A stretch of DNA of 64,000 nucleotides from Frankia sp. QA3 (lineage in GTDB: Bacteria > Actinomycetota > Actinomycetes > Frankiales > Frankiaceae). The DNA is taken from positions 2,916,521-2,980,520 of the forward strand of contig NZ_CM001489.1 of assembly GCF_000262465.1 (NCBI RefSeq), in the 5' to 3' direction. The position numbers and the translations under genes were made by a program. Under the pieces are notes generated by a model. The model was not told where the DNA came from. It did no database searches and saw only the letters and a program-made list of their open reading frames with translations. Of this stretch, positions 34,682 to 43,011 are shown one piece after another; the first letter of the stretch is position 1, and each line of letters starts with the position of its first letter.

Positions 34682-35308
34682 GTGATCCCGGAGGGCGACC
34701 TCGGCCGCGGCGCACGCCAGCGTCCGATGATCGACAACACGGACCCGAGGGCGGTACGCACGCGGGAGCGGCTCGTGGCCGCCTTCCACGAGGCGGTGCG
34801 GGTGGCGGATCCGAGCGAGATGTCGGTCAGTGCGCTCGCCCGCGCGGCTGGGATCAACCGCACGTCGTTCTACACGCACTTCGCCTCGCCGGAGGATCTG
34901 GCGATCTACGCGCTCGGCGAAGTGTTCGACGTGGTCCAGAGCGCCGACATCGCGATGCGCACGCGGCACAGCGTCAGCGCCGCCGAGGCGAGCCAGCGCG
35001 CGCTGCGGGACATCGTCCACTTCGTCGACTCCCATCGCGCCGTCTACGCCCGCCTGCTGGGGCCCGGCGCGGCGCCCCGGCTGGCGCAGGTGATCGCCGA
35101 CGTGTTCACCGAGCACACCGTCGAGGCCCTCGGGCGGATGGACAACCGGCCGCCGGGGGTCGACATCGCCCTCACCGCGCGCTTCCTCGCCGGTGGGGTG
35201 CTCGGCGTCCTCGGCCGCTGGCTCGCCGATCCGCCGGAACGCTGGCCGCCCGAGCGCCTGATCGACGCGCTCGTGCTCTGCCTACCGGGCTGGTTGACCG
35301 CCGGCTGA
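34682..35308 (+). CDS. TetR/AcrR-family regulator
   Basis: The 208-residue protein carries the TetR helix-turn-helix SVSALARAAGINRTSFYTHF (about 37-56), followed by SPEDLAIYALGEVFDVV and an effector domain. It lies 85 bp upstream of an SDR gene on the same strand and probably controls it. The GTG at 34682 is preferred for its leaderless promoter; ATG at 34727 is the alternative. Confidence 0.85.
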   Translation: MIPEGDLGRGARQRPMIDNTDPRAVRTRERLVAAFHEAVRVADPSEMSVSALARAAGINRTSFYTHFASPEDLAIYALGEVFDVVQSADIAMRTRHSVSAAEASQRALRDIVHFVDSHRAVYARLLGPGAAPRLAQVIADVFTEHTVEALGRMDNRPPGVDIALTARFLAGGVLGVLGRWLADPPERWPPERLIDALVLCLPGWLTAG

Positions 35309-35392
35309 CCCAGGTCGGGCCGCGGCGCGAAACGCCGAGCCCGCCTGTCCGAACCACAGATCAATGCCGATGAGACACGAGGAGTGGCGCAG

Positions 35393-36247
35393 ATGGGAAT
35401 GCTCGAGGGCAAGGTCGCACTGATCACCGGTGGTGCACGCGGGCAGGGTCGGGCGCACGCGGTCACCTGCGCGCGCGAGGGCGCCGATGTCATCATCGTC
35501 GACATCACCGAGCAGCTCTCGACGGTGGCCTACAAGATGGCGGTCCAGGCCGACTTCGACGAGACCGTGACCCAGGTCGAGGCCCTCGGCCGGCGGGCGC
35601 TGGCCATCCAGGCGGACGTCCGGTCGCAGTCGGAGCTCGATGAGGCGGTCGCGCAGGGCATCGCGGAATTCGGCAAGATTGACATTCTGATCGCCAACGC
35701 CGGCATCTGGACGCAGGCACCCTTCTGGAAACTCACCGAGGACCAGTGGGAGCAGATGATCAGCGTCAACCTCACCGGGGTGTGGAAGTCCGCCAAGGCG
35801 GTCACCCCGCACATGATCGAGCGCCGGAGCGGCTCGATCGTCATCACCTCGTCGGTCAACGGTCTCGAGCCCGGCCAGAACTACGCCCACTATGTGTCAG
35901 CCAAGCACGGCGTCATCGGCCTGATGAAGAACATCGCATTGGAGCTGGCCCGCTACGGGATTCGCTGCAACTCCATCAACCCGGGCGCGATCCTGACCCC
36001 GATGACCGACCACCAGGCCGCCTGGGACATGTTCGCCGGCCACCCCGGCGGCACCGCGGCCGACATGATCGAAGGCGGCTACCACTACGGCGCGCTGAAG
36101 GGAACGACGTTCCTGGACCCACAGGCCATCGCCGACACCGCGCTCTACCTGAACTCCGACCTGGCGGCAAATGTCACCGGCGTGACCATCCCCGTCGACG
36201 CCGGCCACCTGCTCATCCCCGGCGTCAACGCGAACCCCGTCCGATAG
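35393..36247 (+). CDS. Mycofactocin-type short-chain dehydrogenase (carveol dehydrogenase-like)
   Basis: The 284-residue SDR has TGGARGQGRAHAV as its cofactor motif, the acidic VDI that selects NAD, NAG (LIANAGIW), serine in ITSSVNG and the catalytic YVSAK. The insertion after VDITEQLSTVAYKM and the ARGQGRAHA variant are typical of the mycofactocin-coupled SDR family, which keeps NAD tightly bound. An alcohol, perhaps a terpene, is the likely substrate type. The ATG at 35393 has CGAGGAG at 9 bases. A TetR gene precedes it. Confidence 0.85.
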   Translation: MGMLEGKVALITGGARGQGRAHAVTCAREGADVIIVDITEQLSTVAYKMAVQADFDETVTQVEALGRRALAIQADVRSQSELDEAVAQGIAEFGKIDILIANAGIWTQAPFWKLTEDQWEQMISVNLTGVWKSAKAVTPHMIERRSGSIVITSSVNGLEPGQNYAHYVSAKHGVIGLMKNIALELARYGIRCNSINPGAILTPMTDHQAAWDMFAGHPGGTAADMIEGGYHYGALKGTTFLDPQAIADTALYLNSDLAANVTGVTIPVDAGHLLIPGVNANPVR

Positions 36248-36315
36248 GAGGTTTATACGGGCCCACAGCGCGGACGAGACCGCCTCGCCCGCCAACGCGG
36301 GAGCGCTGGACAGAT
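36248..36315. other. Gap between SDR gene and CRISPR array A
   Basis: Sixty-eight bases follow the SDR stop. They contain no gene and no clear hairpin. The leader-distal end of array A is directly downstream. Confidence 0.4.
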
Positions 36316-36465
36316 GCGGATTCCCCGCACATGCGTGGACGACTCACCCGCGTAGTGCGCCGTCCGGTACTCCGCGGGAAGATCCCCGCGCGTGCGGGGA
36401 CGACTTTTTGAGCGAAGCGAGAATACCACCCAGCCAAGGAAGATCCCCGCGCGTGCGGGGACGAC
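36316..36465 (-). CRISPR. CRISPR array A, three repeats, type I-E
   Basis: Two perfect 28-bp repeats (36377-36404 and 36438-36465) and one strongly degenerate repeat (36316-36343) are separated by two 33-bp spacers. The repeat has the stem CCCCGCGCGTGCGGGG, with GGAAGAT before and ACGAC after it on the plus strand. Read on the minus strand, the stem is followed by AT as in the E. coli I-E handle, so transcription is leftward. The degenerate copy is at the leader-distal end. The array lies directly downstream of cas2 on the same strand. Confidence 0.92.
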
Positions 36466-36515
36466 GCTTGCTGAGCTGGGGGTTTAGCGGCGCGGGCGGG
36501 CAAATAGCATCAGTC
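36466..36515 (-). promoter_or_regulatory. Leader of array A, overlapping cas2
   Basis: CTTGCTGAGCTGGG and a following TTTAGC, shared with the leaders of arrays B and C, start at the repeat edge. Similarity (GCATC, CGGTCGG-like) continues past 36484 into the last codons of cas2. The leader therefore doubles as coding sequence. Confidence 0.7.
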
Positions 36516-36762
36516 CGTCGTAGTCGACGGGGTGGGTACGGTCGCGGCCGGCGGTGCGGGCGGACCAGCCCTGTTCGTTGGCGGCCGGCTCGATCCTGAT
36601 TGCGTGGCCGTCGCCGACGCGGTCGGCGAGGACGGTCCAGAGGCGGTCGCGAACGCGGGCGCTGGGGTTGCCGACGAAGACGCCGGGGGCGATCTCGATC
36701 ATCCATCGGGTGAGGTGGCCGCGGAGGCCCTCGGCGACGGCGATGAGGACGACGACGGTCAC
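36484..36762 (-). CDS. cas2: CRISPR-associated endonuclease Cas2, type I-E
   Basis: The 92-residue protein has the I-E Cas2 (Cas2e/CT1978) form: VTVVVLIAVAEGLRGHLTRW, IEIAPGVFVGNPSARVRDRLW and the C-terminal DYDGLMLFAR. With Cas1 it forms the spacer-integrating complex. Its GTG overlaps the cas1 stop (GTGA). Its 3' end overlaps the leader of array A, so array A can be co-transcribed with the cas operon. Confidence 0.93.
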   Translation of the reverse strand: MTVVVLIAVAEGLRGHLTRWMIEIAPGVFVGNPSARVRDRLWTVLADRVGDGHAIRIEPAANEQGWSARTAGRDRTHPVDYDGLMLFARPRR

Positions 36763-37754
36763 CAGGGTGGAGGTGGCTGGTCGGTGTCCGGACCGGTGAC
36801 GCCGATGATCGTGGTGTCGTCGGTTCCGTCGGCGAGGTCGATCGCCCAGTTGACCCCGCCGGGGACGTGGCCGTCCACGTCGTCCCACAGGTGCAGGGCA
36901 TCGGCGTCGTCAAGGTCCGCGTCCGCGTCGTCGAGGAGGAGATCCTTGATGTCGTGGATGATGCGGGCCATGAGGTGACCGTCGGCGACCCGGTCCCGGA
37001 AGGCGGTGCGAATGTCGCGTTCCTCGACCAGTCCCGCGGCGGCGAGGTCGAATGCCAGGGGGATGGTGTATTCGGCCTTGTACAGGTCGGCGATGTCGAG
37101 GACGAACGAGGTGGCCGCCCCGGTGTGGACGAAGCCGAGGGCCGGACTCGCTCCGATGCCGACGATCGCGGCATGACAGATCCCGTACAGGCAGCTGTGC
37201 CCGGCGGACAACAGGCGGTTGACATCGTCGCCATCGGCGAACGGGTCGCCGTGCGTGTAGACCCGCCGGTTCCAGGTGACGCCGGTGCGGGCCGCATGCG
37301 TACGGTAGATCTTCTTGACCCGGGCGCCTTCCCGGCCGCGTAGCTGCTGCATGGTGGCGGTGCTGACGTCATCGTCGGGGAACCGCTTGCCGTACATGCG
37401 TCGGGCCACGTCGAGGCGTTCCTTCGTCCGGGTGACGAGGTAGGCCTGCCGCATCAGCAGGCCGGCGCCGCGGCTGGCACCCAGGCCGGCGGCGTACATC
37501 CGCACGCCTCGTTCGCCGACCCAGCACACAGCGGTTCCGGAGTCCGCGAGCAGGCGGACCGCGCCGCTGGTGATCCGGGTTCCGGGACCGAGCAGGATGG
37601 TTGCGATGAGGGCCGCGGGGACGCGCACCGTGCGTTCCTTGTTGACCAGGACGACGCTGTTGTCAGCGCGGTCGACGTGGCTTTTCTCCACGTAAAGGGT
37701 CGAGATCCGGTCCTCGACGCGATGTAGGTCCTGCGGGTCGGACAGCCACCACAC
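36759..37754 (-). CDS. cas1: CRISPR-associated integrase Cas1, type I-E
   Basis: The 331 residues include the Cas1 metal ligands: the glutamate in LRGREGARVKKIY, the histidine in GFVHTG and the aspartate in FVLDIADLYK. Integration of new spacers at the leader end needs all three. The start is a GTG one base after the cas6e stop. The C-terminus has an acidic, low-complexity tail ending in QPPPPW, longer than usual for Cas1e. Confidence 0.95.
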   Translation of the reverse strand: MWWLSDPQDLHRVEDRISTLYVEKSHVDRADNSVVLVNKERTVRVPAALIATILLGPGTRITSGAVRLLADSGTAVCWVGERGVRMYAAGLGASRGAGLLMRQAYLVTRTKERLDVARRMYGKRFPDDDVSTATMQQLRGREGARVKKIYRTHAARTGVTWNRRVYTHGDPFADGDDVNRLLSAGHSCLYGICHAAIVGIGASPALGFVHTGAATSFVLDIADLYKAEYTIPLAFDLAAAGLVEERDIRTAFRDRVADGHLMARIIHDIKDLLLDDADADLDDADALHLWDDVDGHVPGGVNWAIDLADGTDDTTIIGVTGPDTDQPPPPW

Positions 37755-37755
37755 G

Positions 37756-38565
37756 TCAGCTCCGGACCGGCTCGGCGAGCAGGGGCGCGAGAGTGATCAG
37801 GCCGCAGCCGTAGGCCTTGGCCGGGCCGACGCCGTGGAGCAGCGTCTCCCGTGCCCGGGCGGGGTCGCTGACGCGGATGGCGCCTTCGAACGTCGCGGTG
37901 TTGAGCACGACCCGCCGGCCGGTCCGCGCTCCGTCGGCGGACCGCTTGGTGAAGGTGAGACGTTCGCGGGCGGTGAGCCGCAGTGCCGGTGCGCGGCGGT
38001 CCGGGCCGGCGGCGTCGGCGGGCTGGCCGAGGGGTTCGCCGTCGAGGTCGGCGGTGGTGAGCAGGGTGAAGCCCCAGCGGTCGACCCGATCGGTGAGCCA
38101 GGCGGTCTGGTGGGTGGCGGTGCGGTGGCCGACGCGGACGCCACGGGGGCGGGGGCCGGCGAGGTGCTCCCGCTGCGCCGGGGAGGGCTTGTCGGGGGTG
38201 CGGGTGGCGCTGACGGTGTTGGCGCGCAGTCGGAAGCGGAACTCTCGGCCGGTCTGGAGGCGGTCGAGCAGCGGCTGGTAGTCCCGCACGACGATCTGGG
38301 GCTCGTCGGCGTGGATCCAGCCGGCCTGCTCGACGAGGTGCTCCCACGACGGGGTGGACTCGGTGAGGACGAGGACCTCGGCGCGGTGGGACCGGCCGCC
38401 GCCCCGGGTTGCGTCAGCGTTCTCGACCCGCCACAGGACCCGTTCGGTGACGGGCTGGCGGGACAGTCCGCCGAGGACGGCCGCGTGCAGGCGCTGCGGG
38501 TTGGTCAGCAGCGCCTGGGCGCCGGTGCGCAGTGGGTTCAGCCAGATGCGGGACAGGTAGGTCAT
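37756..38565 (-). CDS. cas6e: crRNA endonuclease Cas6e
   Basis: The 269-residue protein starts MTYLSRIWLNP, carries the conserved LHAAVLGG with the candidate catalytic histidine near residue 27, and ends with the glycine-rich loop GVGPAKAYGCGLITLAPL. It cuts the array transcript within each repeat and stays bound to the stem. It lies 6 bp after cas5e. Confidence 0.95.
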   Translation of the reverse strand: MTYLSRIWLNPLRTGAQALLTNPQRLHAAVLGGLSRQPVTERVLWRVENADATRGGGRSHRAEVLVLTESTPSWEHLVEQAGWIHADEPQIVVRDYQPLLDRLQTGREFRFRLRANTVSATRTPDKPSPAQREHLAGPRPRGVRVGHRTATHQTAWLTDRVDRWGFTLLTTADLDGEPLGQPADAAGPDRRAPALRLTARERLTFTKRSADGARTGRRVVLNTATFEGAIRVSDPARARETLLHGVGPAKAYGCGLITLAPLLAEPVRS

Positions 38566-38571
38566 GACCGG

Positions 38572-39399
38572 TCACCATCCGAGGAGCGCGAAGGGATCAT
38601 GCGGCGGGGCGGCGGCGTCGACGGCGAGGTCGGCGTCGTCCAGGTCGTAGGGGGGCGGGAGGTGTACCCAGGTCTGGCGGATCCGGCGGCTGGTGAATCC
38701 GCGATCGTGCGGGTCGAAGCCGGTGGGCAGGTCGTGGCGAACGTCGGGGCCGGCGGGGTCGTCGACGGTGACGGGCAGGTCGACGGCGGCCGGGCGGGGA
38801 CGCCGGCTGCGGATGAGGGCGCCGCGGTGCTGCGGTCCGGCCTGCCAGGGCACCCGGCCGAGCACGTCGACGACGTCGCCGGGCCAGAGGTCGTCGCCGC
38901 TGTCGGCGACGAGCAGCAGCGGCTGGGTCGGTGGGCAGGCGCGCCGGCCGAGGGCGAGCGGGTAGGCGGGGTTGCGCAGCGCCTCGGCGAGGGTCGCGAG
39001 GACGGGGTCGGGCGCGGCGACGGCGGCGACGAACACCGCGTCCTGCAGGTAGAACCGCTCGGTGAGATGGGTGTGCTTGGCCGGCGAGGTCGGCTTCTGG
39101 GCGCCCTTCGCGCTGACGGCGGACGAGGGCAGCGGGCGGCCGCGGTAGTCGCTGACGGTGTGGTAGTCGCGCAGCAGGGTGCCGGGCTGGTCGGTGCGGA
39201 CGCCGAGGGCAAGCTTGAGGAGGTCCTCGATCGGGTCGGTGCGCCGGCGGCCCTGCGCGGCCGCGAGCAGTCCGACGATGCCGCTCTTCGTCGGTTCGGC
39301 CTGGGTGTCGCGGCGGTTGAACATGCTGCGCGTGCCCCAGGACTGCATCGGGGCGGCGAGGCGCAGGGCCAGGCAGTGGCCGGCCGGGGGCGCGGTCAT
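38572..39399 (-). CDS. cas5e: Cascade subunit Cas5e
   Basis: The 275 residues open with CLALRLAAPMQSWGTRSMFNRRDT, the diagnostic Cas5e start, followed by TKSGIVGLLAAA and a DYHTV block. Cas5e caps the 5' handle of the crRNA in Cascade. The ATG at 39399 overlaps the cas7e stop (ATGA). A longer frame upstream runs within cas7e and is not used. Confidence 0.95.
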   Translation of the reverse strand: MTAPPAGHCLALRLAAPMQSWGTRSMFNRRDTQAEPTKSGIVGLLAAAQGRRRTDPIEDLLKLALGVRTDQPGTLLRDYHTVSDYRGRPLPSSAVSAKGAQKPTSPAKHTHLTERFYLQDAVFVAAVAAPDPVLATLAEALRNPAYPLALGRRACPPTQPLLLVADSGDDLWPGDVVDVLGRVPWQAGPQHRGALIRSRRPRPAAVDLPVTVDDPAGPDVRHDLPTGFDPHDRGFTSRRIRQTWVHLPPPYDLDDADLAVDAAAPPHDPFALLGW

Positions 39400-40538
39400 C
39401 GGGTGGCGCTCGCCAACCGCTGGCGGGCAGCGTCCACGACGGTGCTGATCACCTCGTCGAAGGGCCTTGCCGCGCCGAGCACCTCGGTGAGCGTCTGGGC
39501 GGTCGCCGCGTTGTCGGGCGCGCGGTAGGTGGAGGCGACGAGGTCGGGACGCAGGCCCCACAGCGAGGTGGCGGTGCGCATCTCCTCGCCGAACCGGGCG
39601 ACGGACCCGGCCAGGATGCCGTGGCGACCGGCCGGCACGGGCTGCTCGAAGGCGGAGACGAGGTTGACCGGCTGGTCGGCGCGGACCGCGACGGTGAGCA
39701 GGTTCGGCACGGTGCGGTGGGCGAAGGAGTTCTGGTGGCCGGTGGGCATGGAGGTGGTGAACGCGGTGAGGAACATCCGTAGCGCCTCGACGGTCGCCTC
39801 GACGTCGCCGGCCAGGTTCTCGGCGAGCTGGTGCAGGCCGACGGTGGCGAACCGGTAGAGCGTCGCGGACTGGAACTCGACCGTGCCGATCATCCCGGCG
39901 CCGGTCTCGCCGCGGGCGTTCTCGTCGTCGACGGCGGTGTAGTAGTCGAACTCGACGTCGACGGCGTGGGTGGACAGGGCGTGCGCGACCTGGGTGGCGG
40001 CGTCGACGTTGAGGGTCGCGAGGTCGGCGACCATCCGGCCGAACAACGCGACGTCGATGGGATGGCCGCTGCCGAGGGTCGTCAGGACCGGGAGACCCTT
40101 CACCGCGTCGGCCAGCTCCTCGTCATCGAGCTTGACCAGGCGCGGGATGTCGTCGGCGACGAGGTCGACGAGCCGTTCGAGCTGAGGACGGCCGAAAAAC
40201 AGCAGGTAGGCCGTCTCCGCAGCCTTCTTGCCCGGCTTGATCTTCAGGCTGCTCAGCAGGCTGGTGGCGATCCGGGTGGCGGACTCGCCGTCGAGCCCTC
40301 CACGGGCGGCGAGCCGGTCGGCGAGCAGAGCGGAGATCCGCCTGGTGCGGGTGCCGAGACGGTCATGATCGACATGCTCGGCGAACGCTGTGCGGGTGGC
40401 GCGCTTCCACGCCTGTGAGCTGACCCGGGCGCGCTTCACCCCGCCGTAGACGGCCTGCTTCGGGGTGCCGGCGTCGTCCCTGTTGATGTTGGACGGCGGG
40501 ACGGACTGCAGGATGTGGACATCGATGTAGCAACGCAT
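39396..40538 (-). CDS. cas7e: Cascade backbone subunit Cas7e
   Basis: The 380-residue protein begins YIDVHILQSVPPSNINRDD and contains KRARVSSQAWKRATR, both diagnostic for Cas7e/CasC, then FVMP-like MPTGHQNSFAHRT near the C-terminal third. Several copies form the filament that holds the spacer RNA. Confidence 0.95.
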   Translation of the reverse strand: MRCYIDVHILQSVPPSNINRDDAGTPKQAVYGGVKRARVSSQAWKRATRTAFAEHVDHDRLGTRTRRISALLADRLAARGGLDGESATRIATSLLSSLKIKPGKKAAETAYLLFFGRPQLERLVDLVADDIPRLVKLDDEELADAVKGLPVLTTLGSGHPIDVALFGRMVADLATLNVDAATQVAHALSTHAVDVEFDYYTAVDDENARGETGAGMIGTVEFQSATLYRFATVGLHQLAENLAGDVEATVEALRMFLTAFTTSMPTGHQNSFAHRTVPNLLTVAVRADQPVNLVSAFEQPVPAGRHGILAGSVARFGEEMRTATSLWGLRPDLVASTYRAPDNAATAQTLTEVLGAARPFDEVISTVVDAARQRLASATR

Positions 40539-40618
40539 CGGCTGGTGTTTCCTTCTGCTGGGTCAGGATGGTTGGCGTCCGGCGCGCGGGCGCGACACCG
40601 GACGGTGACGCGTGCGGG

Positions 40619-41233
40619 TCAGGACGCGCCGGGCTCGCCGTTGACGGCGACACCCGGGGCCTCGCCCCTGCGCGGGCGGAAGAAGTACTGGCTGCCCCAA
40701 CGACGCCGGACCTCGCCGATGCGTTCGGGGCTCTGCCACGTGATCAGGTCATGCCACAGGGCGGTGTAGTCGAAGGCGATCGCGACCTGGCGGAACTGCC
40801 GAACGAGGCCGCGCAGGTGGTAGGCGGCCTCATCCAGGGTGGTGGCGGTGGCGACGGCGTTGAACCGACGGTCGACGGCGTCCGGGCTGAAGGCGTCGCT
40901 GTCGTGCAGGCGCAGGGCCGCCGTTCCGAACCCGGTTCCGGCCTGGTGCGCCGGGACGGACAGTGACTGCTGGTGGATCGCGTACAGGGTGAGCGCAACA
41001 TGCTCCGCCCACAGCCGACGGCTGATCCCGCCGTCGGCGGAGAGGGTGGTGTAGTAGTGCCACATCTGCGGGGCCTCGCCCGGCGCACGGCCGACGCCGC
41101 GTCGCAGGGCCGCGAGGTCCGCGCCGTCGGGCCGGCCGCCGGGATGGTCGCGTTCCCAGAAGTGCCGGCGCGCGACCGTCCCTGTGGAGGGGGACGGCGC
41201 TGTCCCGGGCGATGTCCCGGCTGCCTCGGACAT
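40619..41233 (-). CDS. cse2: Cascade small subunit Cse2
   Basis: The 204-residue helical protein fits Cse2/CasB: ADLAALRRGVGRAPGEAPQM, HVALTLYAIHQQS, FGTAALRL and the C-terminal LWHDLITWQSPERIGEVRRRWG. Two copies form the belly of Cascade and stabilise the non-target strand. The ATG at 41233 has AAGGAG upstream. Eighty bases separate it from cas7e. Confidence 0.93.
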   Translation of the reverse strand: MSEAAGTSPGTAPSPSTGTVARRHFWERDHPGGRPDGADLAALRRGVGRAPGEAPQMWHYYTTLSADGGISRRLWAEHVALTLYAIHQQSLSVPAHQAGTGFGTAALRLHDSDAFSPDAVDRRFNAVATATTLDEAAYHLRGLVRQFRQVAIAFDYTALWHDLITWQSPERIGEVRRRWGSQYFFRPRRGEAPGVAVNGEPGAS

Positions 41234-41273
41234 CCGATCTCCTTGTGAGGGTGGCGTCAGGGTGGTTGTGGCG

Positions 41274-42923
41274 TCAGGCGGCGGCGAGGTCGCGCCGGTT
41301 GTCCGCATCCTGGCCGAGCACGTCGTTGAGGGTGCGGCGCAGGGAGGTCTCGGCGACGGCGAGCCGGGCGCCGAACAGCTCGTCGGGATGCGGGCCGAGG
41401 AAGGCTCGCGGACCGGCGGCGGACAGCAGCGGGTCGACCGTCTCCCAGATCACCTGGCGAGCGATGATCTTCCAGGCCAGCTCGGCCCGCCCGGCGTCCT
41501 GCGGATGGCGCGCGAGCCCGGCGAGCAGCCGGCGAACGGCCGGGGTGAAGTTGTGCACGAGCATGTCACCGAGGCGCTGCCCCTTGTCCCACGACAGCTT
41601 CTCCCTCGCCCCGGCGGCCTCCCGCAGGGTGTCACCGAGCCGGTTGGCGGCGACCCGCAGGCTCTCGGCCTGGTCCGCGACGGCCAGCACGACGCGACGG
41701 ACCTCCGAGTCGCGCAGCAGGGCGGTGACCGGCAGCGGGATCTCGTCGACGGTCACCTCGTCGATGACCGCCGACTGGGTTCCGTACTGCACGCCGACGG
41801 TGAGTACCCGCAATGCCAGGTCTGCGGGCAGTAGCCCGTCCTCACGCAGGCCCGCGGCCTGGGACAGCAGTGTCGGCGCGGAGACCTTCTCCCCGGGGCT
41901 GGGCGCGGTGGCCAACAGGGCTTCGAAGCCGCGCCAGGCCGCGCGCCCCGGCTGGTGGCGCGCCGGGCGCACCGGCGGTTGGTCGGCCTTGGGCTTGTCG
42001 ACCTGCCGCCACGCCGTGTGTGGTTCGAGATGGTGCACCGAGCCGAGGAGCCGGTCGCCCGCGGCGAGCACCACCTGCCGCACCGAGACGCCCCCGGGGA
42101 CGGTCGGGTCCTCCTGCGGGATCAGCCGGATGCGCCGGGACTGCCACGTCAGCAGATCGAGCAGTCCGCGGGCGGGCCGGACCATCCAACGCGGACCGGC
42201 CGGCTCCTCCCCGGCCCACTGCGGCCGGTCGTCGGGGCGCCGGCCGGCGGGCAGAATCGGCAGGTTGAGCATCAGCGTGTGGAACAGCGTCTCGCCAAGG
42301 GGAACGACGACGCCGAGCTGGCCGAGCGGCCCGGTGTGGTTGCCGGTCGTCTTCCCGCCCTTGACCTGTGGGTCCCCCACCACGCCCGTCTTGATCGCCG
42401 CGGTGTCCCAGCAGTGCGCCGCGAGCAGCGCCCGCGCGGCCGCGGCCGGCGTGAGCCGCGGCGGATCGCCCTCGGTCCGGGAACTGAACAGCGGGACACT
42501 GTTGCCGGCGGCGAGCCTCGGAACGAGCAGGGACACCGGCCGGGTCTCGTTCTTCGCCGTGTGCAGCCCCGCGACCTGCGCGAATGGCCTTTCGACGGAG
42601 AACAGATCGAACCGGTCCGCATGCTCGGTCAGGTATTCGGTGATGCGCTGGCCATCAAACCTGCCGGCATCCCACTGCTGTGCCCACTCGTCGTCGGTAC
42701 GCGGAACACCGCACGCGTCGAGGAGCACGGGCAGCAGCACCTGCCGCAGGATCGCCACCGCCTCCAACGGATCGTCGAGGGCGAGCCCATCAATGTCATG
42801 CGCGTTGACAAGCGCGTCCCGGACGCCGACCTCGACACGGGCCCCCCGCCGGTCGACCGCAATCCACCCATCGTCGTTCAACCTGAAAACATCCACCTGT
42901 TTCCCCGTCCATCCCTGGGTCAT
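41274..42923 (-). CDS. cse1: Cascade large subunit Cse1 (Cas8e)
   Basis: The 549-residue protein shows Cse1 features: NDDGWIAVDRRGARVEVGVRDALV, GLHTAKNETRPVSLL, LMLNLPILPAGRRPDDRPQW, and a C-terminal helical bundle. It recognises the PAM and recruits Cas3. It is now separated from cas3 by an IS5-family insertion, so its promoter must lie in the 88 bp up to the IS, inside the IS, or further upstream by read-through. Confidence 0.95.
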   Translation of the reverse strand: MTQGWTGKQVDVFRLNDDGWIAVDRRGARVEVGVRDALVNAHDIDGLALDDPLEAVAILRQVLLPVLLDACGVPRTDDEWAQQWDAGRFDGQRITEYLTEHADRFDLFSVERPFAQVAGLHTAKNETRPVSLLVPRLAAGNSVPLFSSRTEGDPPRLTPAAAARALLAAHCWDTAAIKTGVVGDPQVKGGKTTGNHTGPLGQLGVVVPLGETLFHTLMLNLPILPAGRRPDDRPQWAGEEPAGPRWMVRPARGLLDLLTWQSRRIRLIPQEDPTVPGGVSVRQVVLAAGDRLLGSVHHLEPHTAWRQVDKPKADQPPVRPARHQPGRAAWRGFEALLATAPSPGEKVSAPTLLSQAAGLREDGLLPADLALRVLTVGVQYGTQSAVIDEVTVDEIPLPVTALLRDSEVRRVVLAVADQAESLRVAANRLGDTLREAAGAREKLSWDKGQRLGDMLVHNFTPAVRRLLAGLARHPQDAGRAELAWKIIARQVIWETVDPLLSAAGPRAFLGPHPDELFGARLAVAETSLRRTLNDVLGQDADNRRDLAAA

Positions 42924-43011
42924 CGGGCTGGTCCAGCCAAAGATGTACCAGGGAGGTCCGACAGTTTTCGCCGGGGTTGCCGCCGACGAGCCCGCGCCCA
43001 GGTTTCCCTAA

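Noticed and set aside
33500..35116. A 538-codon minus-strand frame across the Nudix, DUF1707 and TetR region
   Set aside because: It overlaps three supported genes and shows no domain or ribosome site.
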